Both the position numbers and the translations under genes were made by a program. This document shows, piece by piece, positions 42,555 through 50,897 of a stretch of 64,000 nucleotides of DNA. Origin of the DNA: Knoellia koreensis. Its GTDB lineage: Bacteria; Actinomycetota; Actinomycetes; Actinomycetales; Dermatophilaceae. Every line of letters begins with the position of its first letter. Position 1 is the stretch's first letter. Location: contig NZ_JABEPQ010000001.1 in NCBI RefSeq assembly GCF_013041615.1, forward strand, positions 186,001-250,000, read 5' to 3'. Below the pieces are notes generated by a model. That model searched no databases. It was given only the letters and a program-made list of their open reading frames with translations, and was not told the DNA's origin.

Positions 42555-43649
42555 TCAGGCAGTGACGGCCAGGGCTGCGATGGACAGTCCGCCCGCGGCC
42601 AGAGCGCACAGAAAGCCCTGCCACGCAAGGGTCTTCACCTCGATGCGTATGCCGCGTGCGCGGCACCGCTGCGCCCACAGCAGGGTGGCCAGTGAGGCCC
42701 ACGGAGTCACGAGCGGGCCGACGTTGACCCCCACGAGCAACGCCATGAGGCGCTGCGGTGCGTCGGCCGTCACGGACTCCAGCGCGGCATACGCAGGCAG
42801 GTTGTTGACGATGTTGGCGCCGACGGCTCCGACTGCGCCCACCTGCGCGAGCGCCCACGGCGAGGTACCGGAGCCGGCGACGCCCGCCAGCACGTCGCGC
42901 AGGCCGTGGGCCAGAGCGACGTCGATGACGACGAAGAGCACGGTCACGCCCACGGCCATCCGCCACGGGATCGCGATGTGCGGCAACAGCCCCGGCGACC
43001 GCAGCCCCACCGCCACGAGCAGCACCACCGCAGCCACGACCGACACCCAGGCCGGTGACAGGCCGACCGCGAAGAGCGGGCCGACCGCGAGGCAGACGGC
43101 ACCGGCGATGCGCAGCAGCACCGGGTCGTGCGGCTCGGCCGGCGCCTCGGTCGTGTAACGGCCGTGCAGCTGGCCCCGGTGCAGCAGGTAGAGCACGACG
43201 ACGGTGCCGACCACCGCCGCGGACGCCGGGGCAGCCGCCAGCCGGACGTAGTCGCCGTGGGACTGGCCGAGCGCGGAGAAATGGTGCAGCGAAAGGAGGT
43301 TCGTGAGGTTCGAGACCGGCAGGAGCAGCGATGCCGTGTTGGCCAGCCACAGGGTTGTCATCGCGAACGGGACGGGGGAGATGCCGAGCTGGGCGGCGAT
43401 GGCCAACCCGACGGGGGTCAGCAGCACGGCCGTGGTGTCGAGCGACAGGAACACGGTGCAGACGACGGCGAGCGCCACGAAGAGCAGCCACAGCACGATG
43501 GTGCGGTGCCGTCCCGCGCGCGCGGTCCAGTGACCGGCGACGTCGAAAACCCCTGCGGCGTCGGCGATCTCGGCCACGACCGTGATCGCGACGAAGAAGA
43601 CGAGGACCGGGCCGATGCGGGCGACCAGGTCGGCGACGTCGGTGGTCAC
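42555..43649 (-). CDS. SLC13/ArsB-type permease
   Basis: A 364-residue polytopic protein of the ion-transporter superfamily (ArsB/CitMHS). Typical segments are FLSLDTTAVLLTPVGLAIA, WLANTASLLLPVSNLTNLL, ANIVNNLPAYAAL and VGVNVGPLVTPWASLATLLW. The substrate (arsenite, dicarboxylate or other anion) is not clear; no arsR or arsC is nearby. The GTG at 43649 gives a start 10 bp after the yaaA stop. Confidence 0.85.
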   Translation of the reverse strand: MTTDVADLVARIGPVLVFFVAITVVAEIADAAGVFDVAGHWTARAGRHRTIVLWLLFVALAVVCTVFLSLDTTAVLLTPVGLAIAAQLGISPVPFAMTTLWLANTASLLLPVSNLTNLLSLHHFSALGQSHGDYVRLAAAPASAAVVGTVVVLYLLHRGQLHGRYTTEAPAEPHDPVLLRIAGAVCLAVGPLFAVGLSPAWVSVVAAVVLLVAVGLRSPGLLPHIAIPWRMAVGVTVLFVVIDVALAHGLRDVLAGVAGSGTSPWALAQVGAVGAVGANIVNNLPAYAALESVTADAPQRLMALLVGVNVGPLVTPWASLATLLWAQRCRARGIRIEVKTLAWQGFLCALAAGGLSIAALAVTA

Positions 43650-43659
43650 GTCGCGTCCG

Positions 43660-44406
43660 TCATCGCGCGGTCGCCTCGAGCACCCAGGGCCGACCGGCGC
43701 GGGCGGGCTGGGTGAGCTGCACCTCGAACCGGTCCGCGAGCAGGTCCGGCAGGGCCGTCGGGCGCCGCGGGTCCTTGCCCACCTCGCACAGGGCTCGTGC
43801 CACCAGCCCCCTGGTGTGCTTGGCCATGTGGGTCGCTCCAGGGACGTTGACCCGCACCCATCGGCCGGCGACCTCACCGCTGGGAGTCCACGCCGCGGCA
43901 TACGTGCTCGACCGACAGTCGACGACCAGCCCACGTCCCGCAGCCTCGGGGAGCACCCGCTCCAGCTGGGGCTTCCACACGCCGGCCAAGGGTCCGACTG
44001 TCGGGAGGTTGACCCCCATGGAGAGGCGGTAGGGCGTGATGGAGTCGGTCGGCCGCACGGCGCCGTAGAGCGCGGAGACGACGACCAGCCACCGGTTCGC
44101 GCGTCGCCGGGCGGCGGTGTCGAGGGTCGCGTAGGACAGGGCGTCGTAGAGCACGCCCGAGTAGACCCGGGACGCGGGCAGCGACGGCGCAGTGTGCAGG
44201 GCCAGGTTGCGGGCTATCTCCGCGGTGAGGCCCGGGCTGACACCGAGCGCCTCGGCTGCGTCGGGGCGGGCGCTCACCTGCGCGAGGGCGTCCGCCACAC
44301 GCTGCCGCGTCGGTGCCAGCTCGGGGAAGGACAGGCGTTCGTGGTCGACCGCCCGACCACGGCTCCGGCCGGTCTTGGACTCCGACGGGGGCAGCAGGAT
44401 CAGCAC
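43660..44406 (-). CDS. yaaA: YaaA-family peroxide-stress protein
   Basis: A 248-residue DUF328 protein. Family motifs are MLILLPPSESK at the start, SGVLYDAL, SALYGAVRPTDSITPYRLSMG and ATHMAKHTRG. In E. coli YaaA limits free iron and oxidative DNA damage. It is divergent from the RNB nuclease and upstream of the permease on the same strand. Confidence 0.92.
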   Translation of the reverse strand: MLILLPPSESKTGRSRGRAVDHERLSFPELAPTRQRVADALAQVSARPDAAEALGVSPGLTAEIARNLALHTAPSLPASRVYSGVLYDALSYATLDTAARRRANRWLVVVSALYGAVRPTDSITPYRLSMGVNLPTVGPLAGVWKPQLERVLPEAAGRGLVVDCRSSTYAAAWTPSGEVAGRWVRVNVPGATHMAKHTRGLVARALCEVGKDPRRPTALPDLLADRFEVQLTQPARAGRPWVLEATAR

Positions 44407-44470
44407 GCGCAGATCCTAGGTGGGAGGTCGGTTCCGCCGCTCAGCGGTCTCGGCTGGATAGGTTGGTCGT

Positions 44471-45949
44471 ATGCCGTTGCGCAAGATCACCGTCCAGCCC
44501 GCCCCCGTGCCGAGCCCCGTGCTCACCTCGACCGAGGTGCCCATCAGCGACGAGCTCAAGGCCCGGTTCGACGCGATCCGAGCCGAGTTCAAGGTGCCCA
44601 CCGAGTTCCCGGCCGAAGTCCTGGCCGAGGCGGAAAAGGTGGCCCAGGCACCCCAGCTGCCGGAACGGGACGAGACGTCGATCCCCTTCCTCACCATCGA
44701 CCCGGAGGGGTCGATGGACCTCGACCAGGCGCTGCACATCGAGCGCGACGGCGAGGGCTACCGCGTGCGTTATGCCATCGCCGACGTGCCGGCGTTCGTC
44801 CAGGCCGGGGGTGCGGTCGACACCGAGACACGCAAGCGCGGCCAGACGATCTACGCCCCGGACGGGCGCGCGCCGTTGCACCCGCCCGTGCTGAGCGAGG
44901 GGGCCGCGAGCCTGCTGCCGGGTGAGGTCCGGCCGGCGTTCGTGTGGGACATGCGGCTGTCCGCCGACGGCGAGGGCTATGACAAGCAGGTCTACCGGGC
45001 GCGGGTGAAGAGCACCGACCGGCTCGACTACGTCGGCGTGCAGAAGGCGATTGACGACGGGTCCGCCGACGAGCGGCTCATGCTGCTCAAGGAGGTCGGG
45101 CTCAAGCGGATCGAGTTCGAGCGCCGCCGCGGTGGCGCGAGCCTGCCGATGCCCGAGCAGGAGGTCAACCAGGACGACAAGGGGCAGTACCGCCTCGGGT
45201 TCCGGCCGCCGTTGGAGGTCGAGGACTGGAACGCCCAGATCTCCCTCATGACCGGCATGGCCGCCGCCGAGATGATGATCGAGGCCAAGGTCGGCATCCT
45301 GCGCACGATGCCCGCACCGGACCCGAACGCCGTGGGCCGTTTCCGGCAGGCGAGCCGGGCGCTCGGCATCGAGTGGCAGAAGGGCACGCCGTACGGCGAG
45401 TTCCTGCGCACCCTGGACCGCACCAACCCCAAGCACCTCGCGCTCATCCACGAGGCCACGTCGCTGTTCCGCGGCGCCGGCTACACGCCCATGGACGGCG
45501 AGGTTCCTGCCGAGCGCGAACATGCCGCCGTCGCCTACCCCTACGCCCACGTGACCGCGCCGCTGCGCCGGCTCGTGGACCGGTTCGGGCTCGCGATCTG
45601 TGCGGCGCTGTCCGCCAAGGAGGAGGTGCCGACGTGGGCCCGTGAGGCGCTCCCGTCGCTGCCGGAGATCATGGCCTGCAGCGACAAGGTCGCCAGCGGC
45701 GTCGAGCGCGCCTGCGCCGACGCCGTCGAGGCCGCGGCGCTGGGTGGGCGCGTCGGCGAGGAGTTCCGCGCCATGGTCGTGGACCAGAAGGACCGCGAGA
45801 AGGACAAGGTGGTCATCCAGATCGACGACCCGGCGGTGCTGGCCAGTGCGACCGGCCAGGCCGAGCTCGGCACCTGGGTGAAGGTCAAGCTGGTCGAGGC
45901 CACGGTGTCGACTGGGGTGGTGCGGTTCGAGGTCGTGGGTCCGGCCTGA
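44471..45949 (+). CDS. RNB-domain 3'-5' exoribonuclease
   Basis: A 492-residue RNase II/R-type hydrolase. The catalytic acidic cluster is in FLTIDPEGSMDLDQALHIE; PYAHVTAPLRRLVDRFG and other RNB blocks follow. It lacks the full set of cold-shock and S1 domains of RNase R, as is usual for the short actinobacterial form. The start codon lies inside an octamer (GTATGCCG), and TAGGTT about 12 bases upstream suggests a leaderless or near-leaderless message. Confidence 0.92.
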   Translation: MPLRKITVQPAPVPSPVLTSTEVPISDELKARFDAIRAEFKVPTEFPAEVLAEAEKVAQAPQLPERDETSIPFLTIDPEGSMDLDQALHIERDGEGYRVRYAIADVPAFVQAGGAVDTETRKRGQTIYAPDGRAPLHPPVLSEGAASLLPGEVRPAFVWDMRLSADGEGYDKQVYRARVKSTDRLDYVGVQKAIDDGSADERLMLLKEVGLKRIEFERRRGGASLPMPEQEVNQDDKGQYRLGFRPPLEVEDWNAQISLMTGMAAAEMMIEAKVGILRTMPAPDPNAVGRFRQASRALGIEWQKGTPYGEFLRTLDRTNPKHLALIHEATSLFRGAGYTPMDGEVPAEREHAAVAYPYAHVTAPLRRLVDRFGLAICAALSAKEEVPTWAREALPSLPEIMACSDKVASGVERACADAVEAAALGGRVGEEFRAMVVDQKDREKDKVVIQIDDPAVLASATGQAELGTWVKVKLVEATVSTGVVRFEVVGPA

Positions 45950-45978
45950 GCCGAGACGTGGGACGAGAGGATGACGGC

Positions 45979-47010
45979 ATGACTTCGTCGCCGGGCGCGT
46001 TGATGCGGGCCGAGATCGAGGAACAGCCGGCCGCCCTCCAGCGCCTGCTCGACGCGCGCGGCGACATCGCCGCGATCGCCGAGGAGGTACGGCGGCGCGA
46101 CATCCGGTTCGTCCTCCTCGCCGCTCGCGGCAGCAGCGACCACGCGGCGCTCTACGCGAAGTACCTCATCGAGACCGTCCTCGGGCTGCCGTGCGGGCTG
46201 GCCTCGATGTCGAGCATCACGGCATACCGCACCGGTCAGTCGTATGCCGGTGTGCTGTGGGTCGCGGTCAGCCAGTCGGGCGGTTCACCCGACCTGCGCG
46301 AGGCGACGCGGGTGGCCCGCGACTCCGGGGCACTGACCCTCGCCGTGACCAACGACCCCCGCTCGCCGCTAGCCGCCGAGACCGAGCTGCACCTCGACAT
46401 CCGGGCCGGGGTCGAGCGCTCGGTCGCCGCGACCAAGACCTACACGAACGAGCTGCTCGCCCTCTGGCTGTTCGTCGACGCGCTCGCCGGCCGTGACGGG
46501 TCGGCCGTCGCGGGTGTGCCGGACGCTGTGGCCCGGGCGGTCCGCGACAGCGACGTGGAGGAGGTGGTGAGCCGCTACCGGTTCGCCGAGCGCCTCGTCA
46601 CCGTCGGACGCGGCTTCTCCTACCCGACGGCACGCGAGGGTGCGCTGAAGCTGATGGAGACGTGCCACCTCGCGGCGTCGGCGTTCTCCGGCGCCGACCT
46701 CTTGCACGGGCCGGTCGCCCACGTCGACGGCGCGACACCGGTCATGGTCATCGGGCCCGGGGGAGCGGGCAGCCAGCTCCTGCGCCCGGTCGTCGACGCG
46801 CTCGTCGAGCGCGGCGCCGACGTCACCCTCGTGCGGGGGTCGGCCGACGACCTTCCCGGGTATGCCGTGCAGGTGCCCGACGTGCCGGAGGAGCTCACGC
46901 CGTTGGTCCAGATCGTGCCGCTGCAGCTCATCGCCCTCGAGTTGGCGCTCTCCAAGGGCCTCGACCCGGACCGGCCCAGCGGCCTGTCGAAGGTCACCAA
47001 GACGCTCTGA
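45979..47010 (+). CDS. SIS-domain sugar isomerase/deaminase (GlmS C-domain/NagB-II type)
   Basis: A 343-residue protein with two SIS domains like the isomerase half of GlmS (LLAARGSSDHAALYAKY, VSQSGGSPDLREA, VERSVAATKTYTNELLAL, LVTVGRGFSYPTAREGALKLMET). Proteins of this size without the glutaminase domain act as glucosamine-6-phosphate deaminases or related aminosugar enzymes. The ATG at 45979 follows GAGAGG; an in-frame ATG at 45958 is less likely. Confidence 0.87.
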   Translation: MTSSPGALMRAEIEEQPAALQRLLDARGDIAAIAEEVRRRDIRFVLLAARGSSDHAALYAKYLIETVLGLPCGLASMSSITAYRTGQSYAGVLWVAVSQSGGSPDLREATRVARDSGALTLAVTNDPRSPLAAETELHLDIRAGVERSVAATKTYTNELLALWLFVDALAGRDGSAVAGVPDAVARAVRDSDVEEVVSRYRFAERLVTVGRGFSYPTAREGALKLMETCHLAASAFSGADLLHGPVAHVDGATPVMVIGPGGAGSQLLRPVVDALVERGADVTLVRGSADDLPGYAVQVPDVPEELTPLVQIVPLQLIALELALSKGLDPDRPSGLSKVTKTL

Positions 47011-47083
47011 CCTCCGCCGGTCGAGGTAATCCGCGAGCACGGTGGGGTACCCGACTACCTCGACCCGCGGCATACCTGGCATA

Positions 47084-47455
47084 TCAGTCGGCGGACTCCC
47101 ACGGTGGCTCGTCCTCCATCTTCGCGTAGTACCTGGCGAGGTGTCCGCGGACGCGCGGCAGCTCGTCATCGGGGATGTCGACACCACCCCGCGCGCCCTG
47201 GACGACACCGGCCGCGGCCATGACCGCACGCGGGACGGCCGCGAGACGTCCGTCGACGACGTCGGCGATCAGGAGCTTGTATGCCGTGAAGTTGTCCTCG
47301 TTGTCGGCGTCGTACCAGACGTGCGCCTCCCGGTACCGTGCGGTCGGCTGGTCGTCGGCGTCCGCCCACTTGCGGACGTGGCGATCGGCGGCGTCGCCGT
47401 CCCATTCGCGGTCTCGGTCCGCAAGTGGCAGGTCCTGGAACTTGGTGACAGTCAT
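47084..47455 (-). CDS. Hypothetical protein resembling a prohead-protease tail domain
   Basis: A 123-residue protein (KWADADDQPTARYREAHVWY, then FTAYKLLIADVVDGRLAAVP and VVQGARGGVDIPDDELPRVR, HLARYYAKMEDEPPW). The second half resembles the short domain often found at the C-terminus of phage head-maturation protease polyproteins (AYKLP..., GARGGVDIP..., HLxxHY). As a stand-alone chromosomal gene its role is unknown. It is divergent from rnpB. Confidence 0.65.
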   Translation of the reverse strand: MTVTKFQDLPLADRDREWDGDAADRHVRKWADADDQPTARYREAHVWYDADNEDNFTAYKLLIADVVDGRLAAVPRAVMAAAGVVQGARGGVDIPDDELPRVRGHLARYYAKMEDEPPWESAD

Positions 47456-47533
47456 CTGTGCTCCTCTCGTTCCCGTCGTCAGTGGGCGCTACCCGGCTTG
47501 GCGCGTGCGAAACACGGGCAGACCCGGCTCCCG

Positions 47534-47539
47534 TACACT
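47534..47539 (+). promoter_or_regulatory. -10 element of rnpB
   Basis: TACACT lies eight bases upstream of the start of the RNase P RNA pairing region, at the right distance for a -10 hexamer. A -35 element is not clear. Confidence 0.5.
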
Positions 47540-47541
47540 CG

Positions 47542-47930
47542 AGGTGGATGAGTCGGTCAGGCGGTCGCGTCGGTGGGCAACCACCGCCGAGGAACGTCCG
47601 GGCTCCGAAGGGCACGGTGGTGGCCAACAGCCACCCGGGGTGACCCGCGGGACAGTGCCACAGAGAACAGACCGCCGTGCGACCTCGGTCGCGCGGCAAG
47701 GGTGAAACGGTGGTGTAAGAGACCACCAGCGGCCTGGGTGACCAGGTCGGCTAGGTAAACCCCACCCGGAGCAAGTCCAGACAGTGTGCGTTCGAGGGCG
47801 GCCCGCCCGAGCACACGGGTAGGACGCTGGAGGCAGCCGGCAACGGCTGTCGTAGATGGATGACCGTCGCCGCGTCACTGGTAACGGTGGCGCGGAACAG
47901 AACCCGGCGTATCGACCGACTCATCCACCT
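47542..47930 (+). ncRNA. rnpB: RNase P RNA, bacterial class A
   Basis: The universally conserved core is present: GAGGAACGTCCGGGCTC near 47592 (P4 5' strand region) and ACAGAACCCGGCGTA near 47897 (P4 3' strand). The ends pair as P1, with AGGTGGATGAGTCGGTC (47542 on) against GACCGACTCATCCACCT (ending 47930). The internal GGTGAAACGGTGGTGTAAGA and TAAACCCCACCCGGAGCAAG segments are typical of actinobacterial RNase P RNA. About 389 nt. Confidence 0.95.
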
Positions 47931-48107
47931 CGCTGAGCGCAGGTAGGTCTCGAAGGTTCTTGTCCGAGATCCCTAGTCCCTTCGTTTATGACGTATGGGC
48001 ATTTGGTCGCTTCGTCATCAATTTCGCCCCTGGTGTCATACATTGACCCAGAACAGTCCGCGGGCAGTCAGCCTTTGGCGGCAGTCTGAACCGAGCAGGA
48101 GCTCGAT
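47931..48107. other. AT-richer gap after rnpB
   Basis: This 177-bp region contains no ORF. Composition changes here from GC-rich to more balanced (TTTATGACGTATGGGCATTT, ATACATTGACCCAG), marking the left edge of the accessory insert. TTGACC near 48042 may belong to the promoter of the next gene. Confidence 0.4.
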
Positions 48108-48821
48108 ATGAGCGTGGCACCCAGGCCCCTGAGTGGAGCCCGAAGGGAGCATATGGCTCAGCGCGTCGCGCATGAGTTGGAGAGGGTGGGCGGGCCTGCA
48201 AGCCACTGGGCGACACCGCCTGGGTATCCAAACAGTCTGGCGCTATGCATCATCGACTCGATTCAGTCGATCGGCGTACGCTACTCAGCCGCAGCCAAAG
48301 TGGTGTCGAGGTACAGGGCGCTTCGTGGTGCCCTCGCGGAGACAGATGGGCCGGCGGACCTTTTGGACACGTTTCGAGAAGTCGGCGGGGTCGAGAGATG
48401 GGCGGTTGCCGTTGGCACTCGCCAGCGCGCATGGGCTCGGGCAGACGCTCCGCTGAAGGCGGAAGTGATCAGAGTTATTGCCAGCGATCTCATGGACGTC
48501 GGGGTTCTCAACGCGAGCAGCTTTAGAAGTCGATACGTCGACAGTGCCGTGAAATATCGGTGGCTCAATGCCCCGGGTCAGCGCTCGGGCATTTCGTGGC
48601 GCTACGCCGCATTGTTATCCGGAGTGGAGACGGTTAAGCCCGATCGAATGGTGCGCCGATTCTTCTCTAACGTGGGAATCGATACGGCCAGCGACGATCA
48701 ACTCGTAGATCTCGTGGCGCGGGCAGCCCAGATCTTGAATATCACCACCCGCACGTGCGATCACGCAGTGTGGCAGGTCGGTTCCGGACGAACGCCGCGC
48801 ACTGAAAGTCAGGTCGAGTGA
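48108..48821 (+). CDS. HhH-GPD-like accessory protein, function unknown
   Basis: A 237-residue protein with the family signature ALCIIDSIQSIGVRYSAAAKVVSRY and RSGISWRYAALLSGVETVKP, then DRMVRRFF. The pattern of an N-terminal IDSIQS..GVRY block and a late hairpin followed by an Asp-containing helix resembles the helix-hairpin-helix glycosylase fold. I infer a possible DNA-binding or base-excision-like role. Codon use is more AT-tolerant than neighbours. It is followed 3 bp later by another unknown gene in the same direction. Confidence 0.65.
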   Translation: MSVAPRPLSGARREHMAQRVAHELERVGGPASHWATPPGYPNSLALCIIDSIQSIGVRYSAAAKVVSRYRALRGALAETDGPADLLDTFREVGGVERWAVAVGTRQRAWARADAPLKAEVIRVIASDLMDVGVLNASSFRSRYVDSAVKYRWLNAPGQRSGISWRYAALLSGVETVKPDRMVRRFFSNVGIDTASDDQLVDLVARAAQILNITTRTCDHAVWQVGSGRTPRTESQVE

Positions 48822-48824
48822 CTG

Positions 48825-49616
48825 ATGTTGCCAACGATCAAGGTTGCCGACATCTCCGTCGGCTGGTTTGCGGATGGATGGCTATACAAGGGGCCCTGGC
48901 CGAATGGGGTACCCGTAGCGTCGTTCACTTCTGACGGCGCCCTCGTGGCAAACAACCTTGCACAACGCTGCTTGGGTGCCCTCACTGAGAATGGCTCGAT
49001 ATGGATCACCGTTGAAGGGCGACCGACTGTGGTGGGTCGGGTTCAGCGGCTCGATGAGATGGAAACCGACCTGGCGGTCGCAGTACGAAATGACGGGGCG
49101 GCCATTTGCGAGGCGCGTTGCGAAGATCCTACTCGCGCCGCAGCTGCGTGGGCGATCTACCAAGCTGTGCCCAGTGACCGGGCGGTGGGTCGCATCACGA
49201 CGGTGGCGCCCAACCTCGGGGCGCTGTCCGCAAGCAGTGGCATAGGGGAGGACGGCTCTTGGCGGGGCTCCTGCACGGGGGACCTGCAACCGTCCGAATC
49301 CGGCACCAGTGCGGTGAGTACACCTTCGTACGACGTCGTGACCCTGGCCAGTCTCGTGTCGAATCGCCAAGCAGCGACTTTCGCGAAGCCTCGGCCCCGC
49401 GATGCGAAGCGGCTGCGAGTTGGTGACGTCGTGGAAGTCAACCGATTCGCGACGCATGGCCGAGGCGTTCTTCGGGAGATCAGTCGGGATCCGCTGCGCG
49501 GCGGCGGCACCCGGCTGTTTCCTGCCTTCTGGGTCGAACTCGACGACGGGACGGCGGATTGGTTTGGCCGTGGGAGCCTGTGGTTCGTCTCACGCCGGCG
49601 CGGGAAACTCCTGTGA
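48825..49616 (+). CDS. Accessory protein of unknown function
   Basis: A 263-residue protein (MLPTIKVADISVGWFADGWL, NNLAQRCLGALTENGSIWIT, RDAKRLRVGDVVEVNRFATH, FWVELDDGTADWFGRGSLWF). The first half looks beta-rich; the second half has a KOW/Tudor-like GDVVEV...GVLREI...FWVELDDG pattern reminiscent of small nucleic-acid or methyl-binding barrels. I do not recognise the family. It is probably co-transcribed with the preceding HhH-like gene. Confidence 0.6.
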   Translation: MLPTIKVADISVGWFADGWLYKGPWPNGVPVASFTSDGALVANNLAQRCLGALTENGSIWITVEGRPTVVGRVQRLDEMETDLAVAVRNDGAAICEARCEDPTRAAAAWAIYQAVPSDRAVGRITTVAPNLGALSASSGIGEDGSWRGSCTGDLQPSESGTSAVSTPSYDVVTLASLVSNRQAATFAKPRPRDAKRLRVGDVVEVNRFATHGRGVLREISRDPLRGGGTRLFPAFWVELDDGTADWFGRGSLWFVSRRRGKLL

Positions 49617-49762
49617 TCGGGTCAGATCGGCAGGTGTCAGCGTAGTTAGCCCGTCGAAGCATCGGCGGAATAGCGCGGTCGAGGCGCTTGGTGGGTTCGG
49701 AGCAGGAGCATGAAGCTGAGCTGTCGACCATGATTGTCGGCCGCGGGCTGTGCGCACACTGC

Positions 49763-50167
49763 TCAGGCGGTCAGCAGGCCGATGCCGAGTGAGGTGAGAC
49801 CGGCCGCGAGCAGCGCCGCCCCGGCGAAGACCAGGACGATGAGCTTGTTGGGGGAGGTGCGCCCGGGGCCCATCGAGGAGAAGAAGAACCCGCCGGGCAT
49901 CAGCAGCGCAGCGACCGGCACACCCGAGCGTGAAAGCCAGTCCCAGAGGCCGGTCTGAGTCGTCGCGTCGGCGAACAGCTGGCAGACCAGCCCGAGGACC
50001 AGCAGCGTCCCGGCGTGGGCGTGACCGGCCCGTGCGAACTTCTCCTGGAACGGCGTGACCTCCGCTTTGCCGCGGACGATCTTGAGCAGGTAGAGGCCGC
50101 CGGTCTCGACCGTGACCAGCGACAGCAGCAGGATCCCCGCGAGGATGCGGGACTCGTCGGACAGCAT
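49763..50167 (-). CDS. Four-helix integral membrane protein
   Basis: A 134-residue protein with four hydrophobic helices, a conserved-looking GHAHAGTLLVLGLV segment and GGFFFSSMGPGRTSPN. The ATG at 50167 places the first helix normally; an ATG at 50227 is in frame but inside the operator. It is divergent from a MerR regulator and shares its control region, so it is probably the regulated target. Confidence 0.75.
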   Translation of the reverse strand: MLSDESRILAGILLLSLVTVETGGLYLLKIVRGKAEVTPFQEKFARAGHAHAGTLLVLGLVCQLFADATTQTGLWDWLSRSGVPVAALLMPGGFFFSSMGPGRTSPNKLIVLVFAGAALLAAGLTSLGIGLLTA

Positions 50168-50183
50168 CGGGACCACCTCGGCT

Positions 50184-50229
50184 ATTTGGAGAGTTGACTC
50201 ACCAATAGTGGATAGTTGGCTCTCCAAAT
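50184..50229. promoter_or_regulatory. Inverted-repeat operator between MerR gene and membrane protein
   Basis: ATTTGGAGAG (50184-50193) and CTCTCCAAAT (50220-50229) form perfect 10-bp arms around a 26-bp spacer containing TTGACT and CAATAGTGGATAGTT. It lies in the short divergent gap, so it is the likely binding region of the adjacent MerR-type regulator. Confidence 0.6.
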
Positions 50230-50243
50230 GTCAAGATGTCCGC

Positions 50244-50861
50244 ATGTGGTTGTCCGAGCTCGCGAGCCGCGGCGGAGTGTCCGTCGCCACCGCCAAGTAC
50301 TACCTGCGTGAGGGCCTCGTCCCGCCCGGGGAGGCGGTGGGGGCGACGCGCGCCCGGTACGACCAGTCGCACGTCGACCGACTGCGTCTCGTGCGCGCCC
50401 TCGTCGACGTGGCCGGACTCAGCCTCGACCAGGTGCGCGACGTCCTCGCCGCCATGGCCGCCGAACGCTCTCCAGCGGCCGCCATCGGTGCCGCCCACTA
50501 CCGCCTGTCGCCGCCGCCGCCGACCGAGCCGAGCGCGGCCGCGCTGGACCGGGTGCGTGCCCTCGTCGCCGACCGGGGCTGGCAGGTCGACGACGACTCG
50601 CCCCACCTCGTCGCCGTCGCCAGCGCCCTCGACGCCATGGAGGCGGCCGGGCAGCCGCTCGCCGACACGGGGTTGGAGACGTATGCCGCGTCGGCGGGCG
50701 AGGTGGCCAAGGTCGACCTCGAGGCGATGGTCGCCTCCGCCGGACCAGCCGGGGAGGACGCCGCGACGTATGCCGTGCTGGGGACGCTGCTGACCGAGCC
50801 GGTGCTCGTCGGGCTGCGCCGGATGGCGCAGGAGCACCAGGCCCGCGCCCGGCTCGGCTGA
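50244..50861 (+). CDS. MerR-family transcriptional regulator
   Basis: A 205-residue regulator with an N-terminal MerR HTH (MWLSELASRGGVSVATAKYY, wing EGLVPPGEAVGATRARYDQSHV) and coiled-coil dimerisation helix (LRLVRALVDVAGLSLDQVRDVL). The C-terminal half is helical and may sense a ligand. Divergent from the four-helix membrane protein across a perfect inverted repeat. Confidence 0.85.
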   Translation: MWLSELASRGGVSVATAKYYLREGLVPPGEAVGATRARYDQSHVDRLRLVRALVDVAGLSLDQVRDVLAAMAAERSPAAAIGAAHYRLSPPPPTEPSAAALDRVRALVADRGWQVDDDSPHLVAVASALDAMEAAGQPLADTGLETYAASAGEVAKVDLEAMVASAGPAGEDAATYAVLGTLLTEPVLVGLRRMAQEHQARARLG

Positions 50862-50897
50862 GCGGCGAGAGCCGGCCACGCGGCATACCGTGTCCTC

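Noticed and set aside
41276-42565. ATG start at 41276 for the LtrA-like gene
   Set aside because: This ATG is in a different frame whose product is Arg/His-rich; the LtrA frame starts with GTG at 41280.
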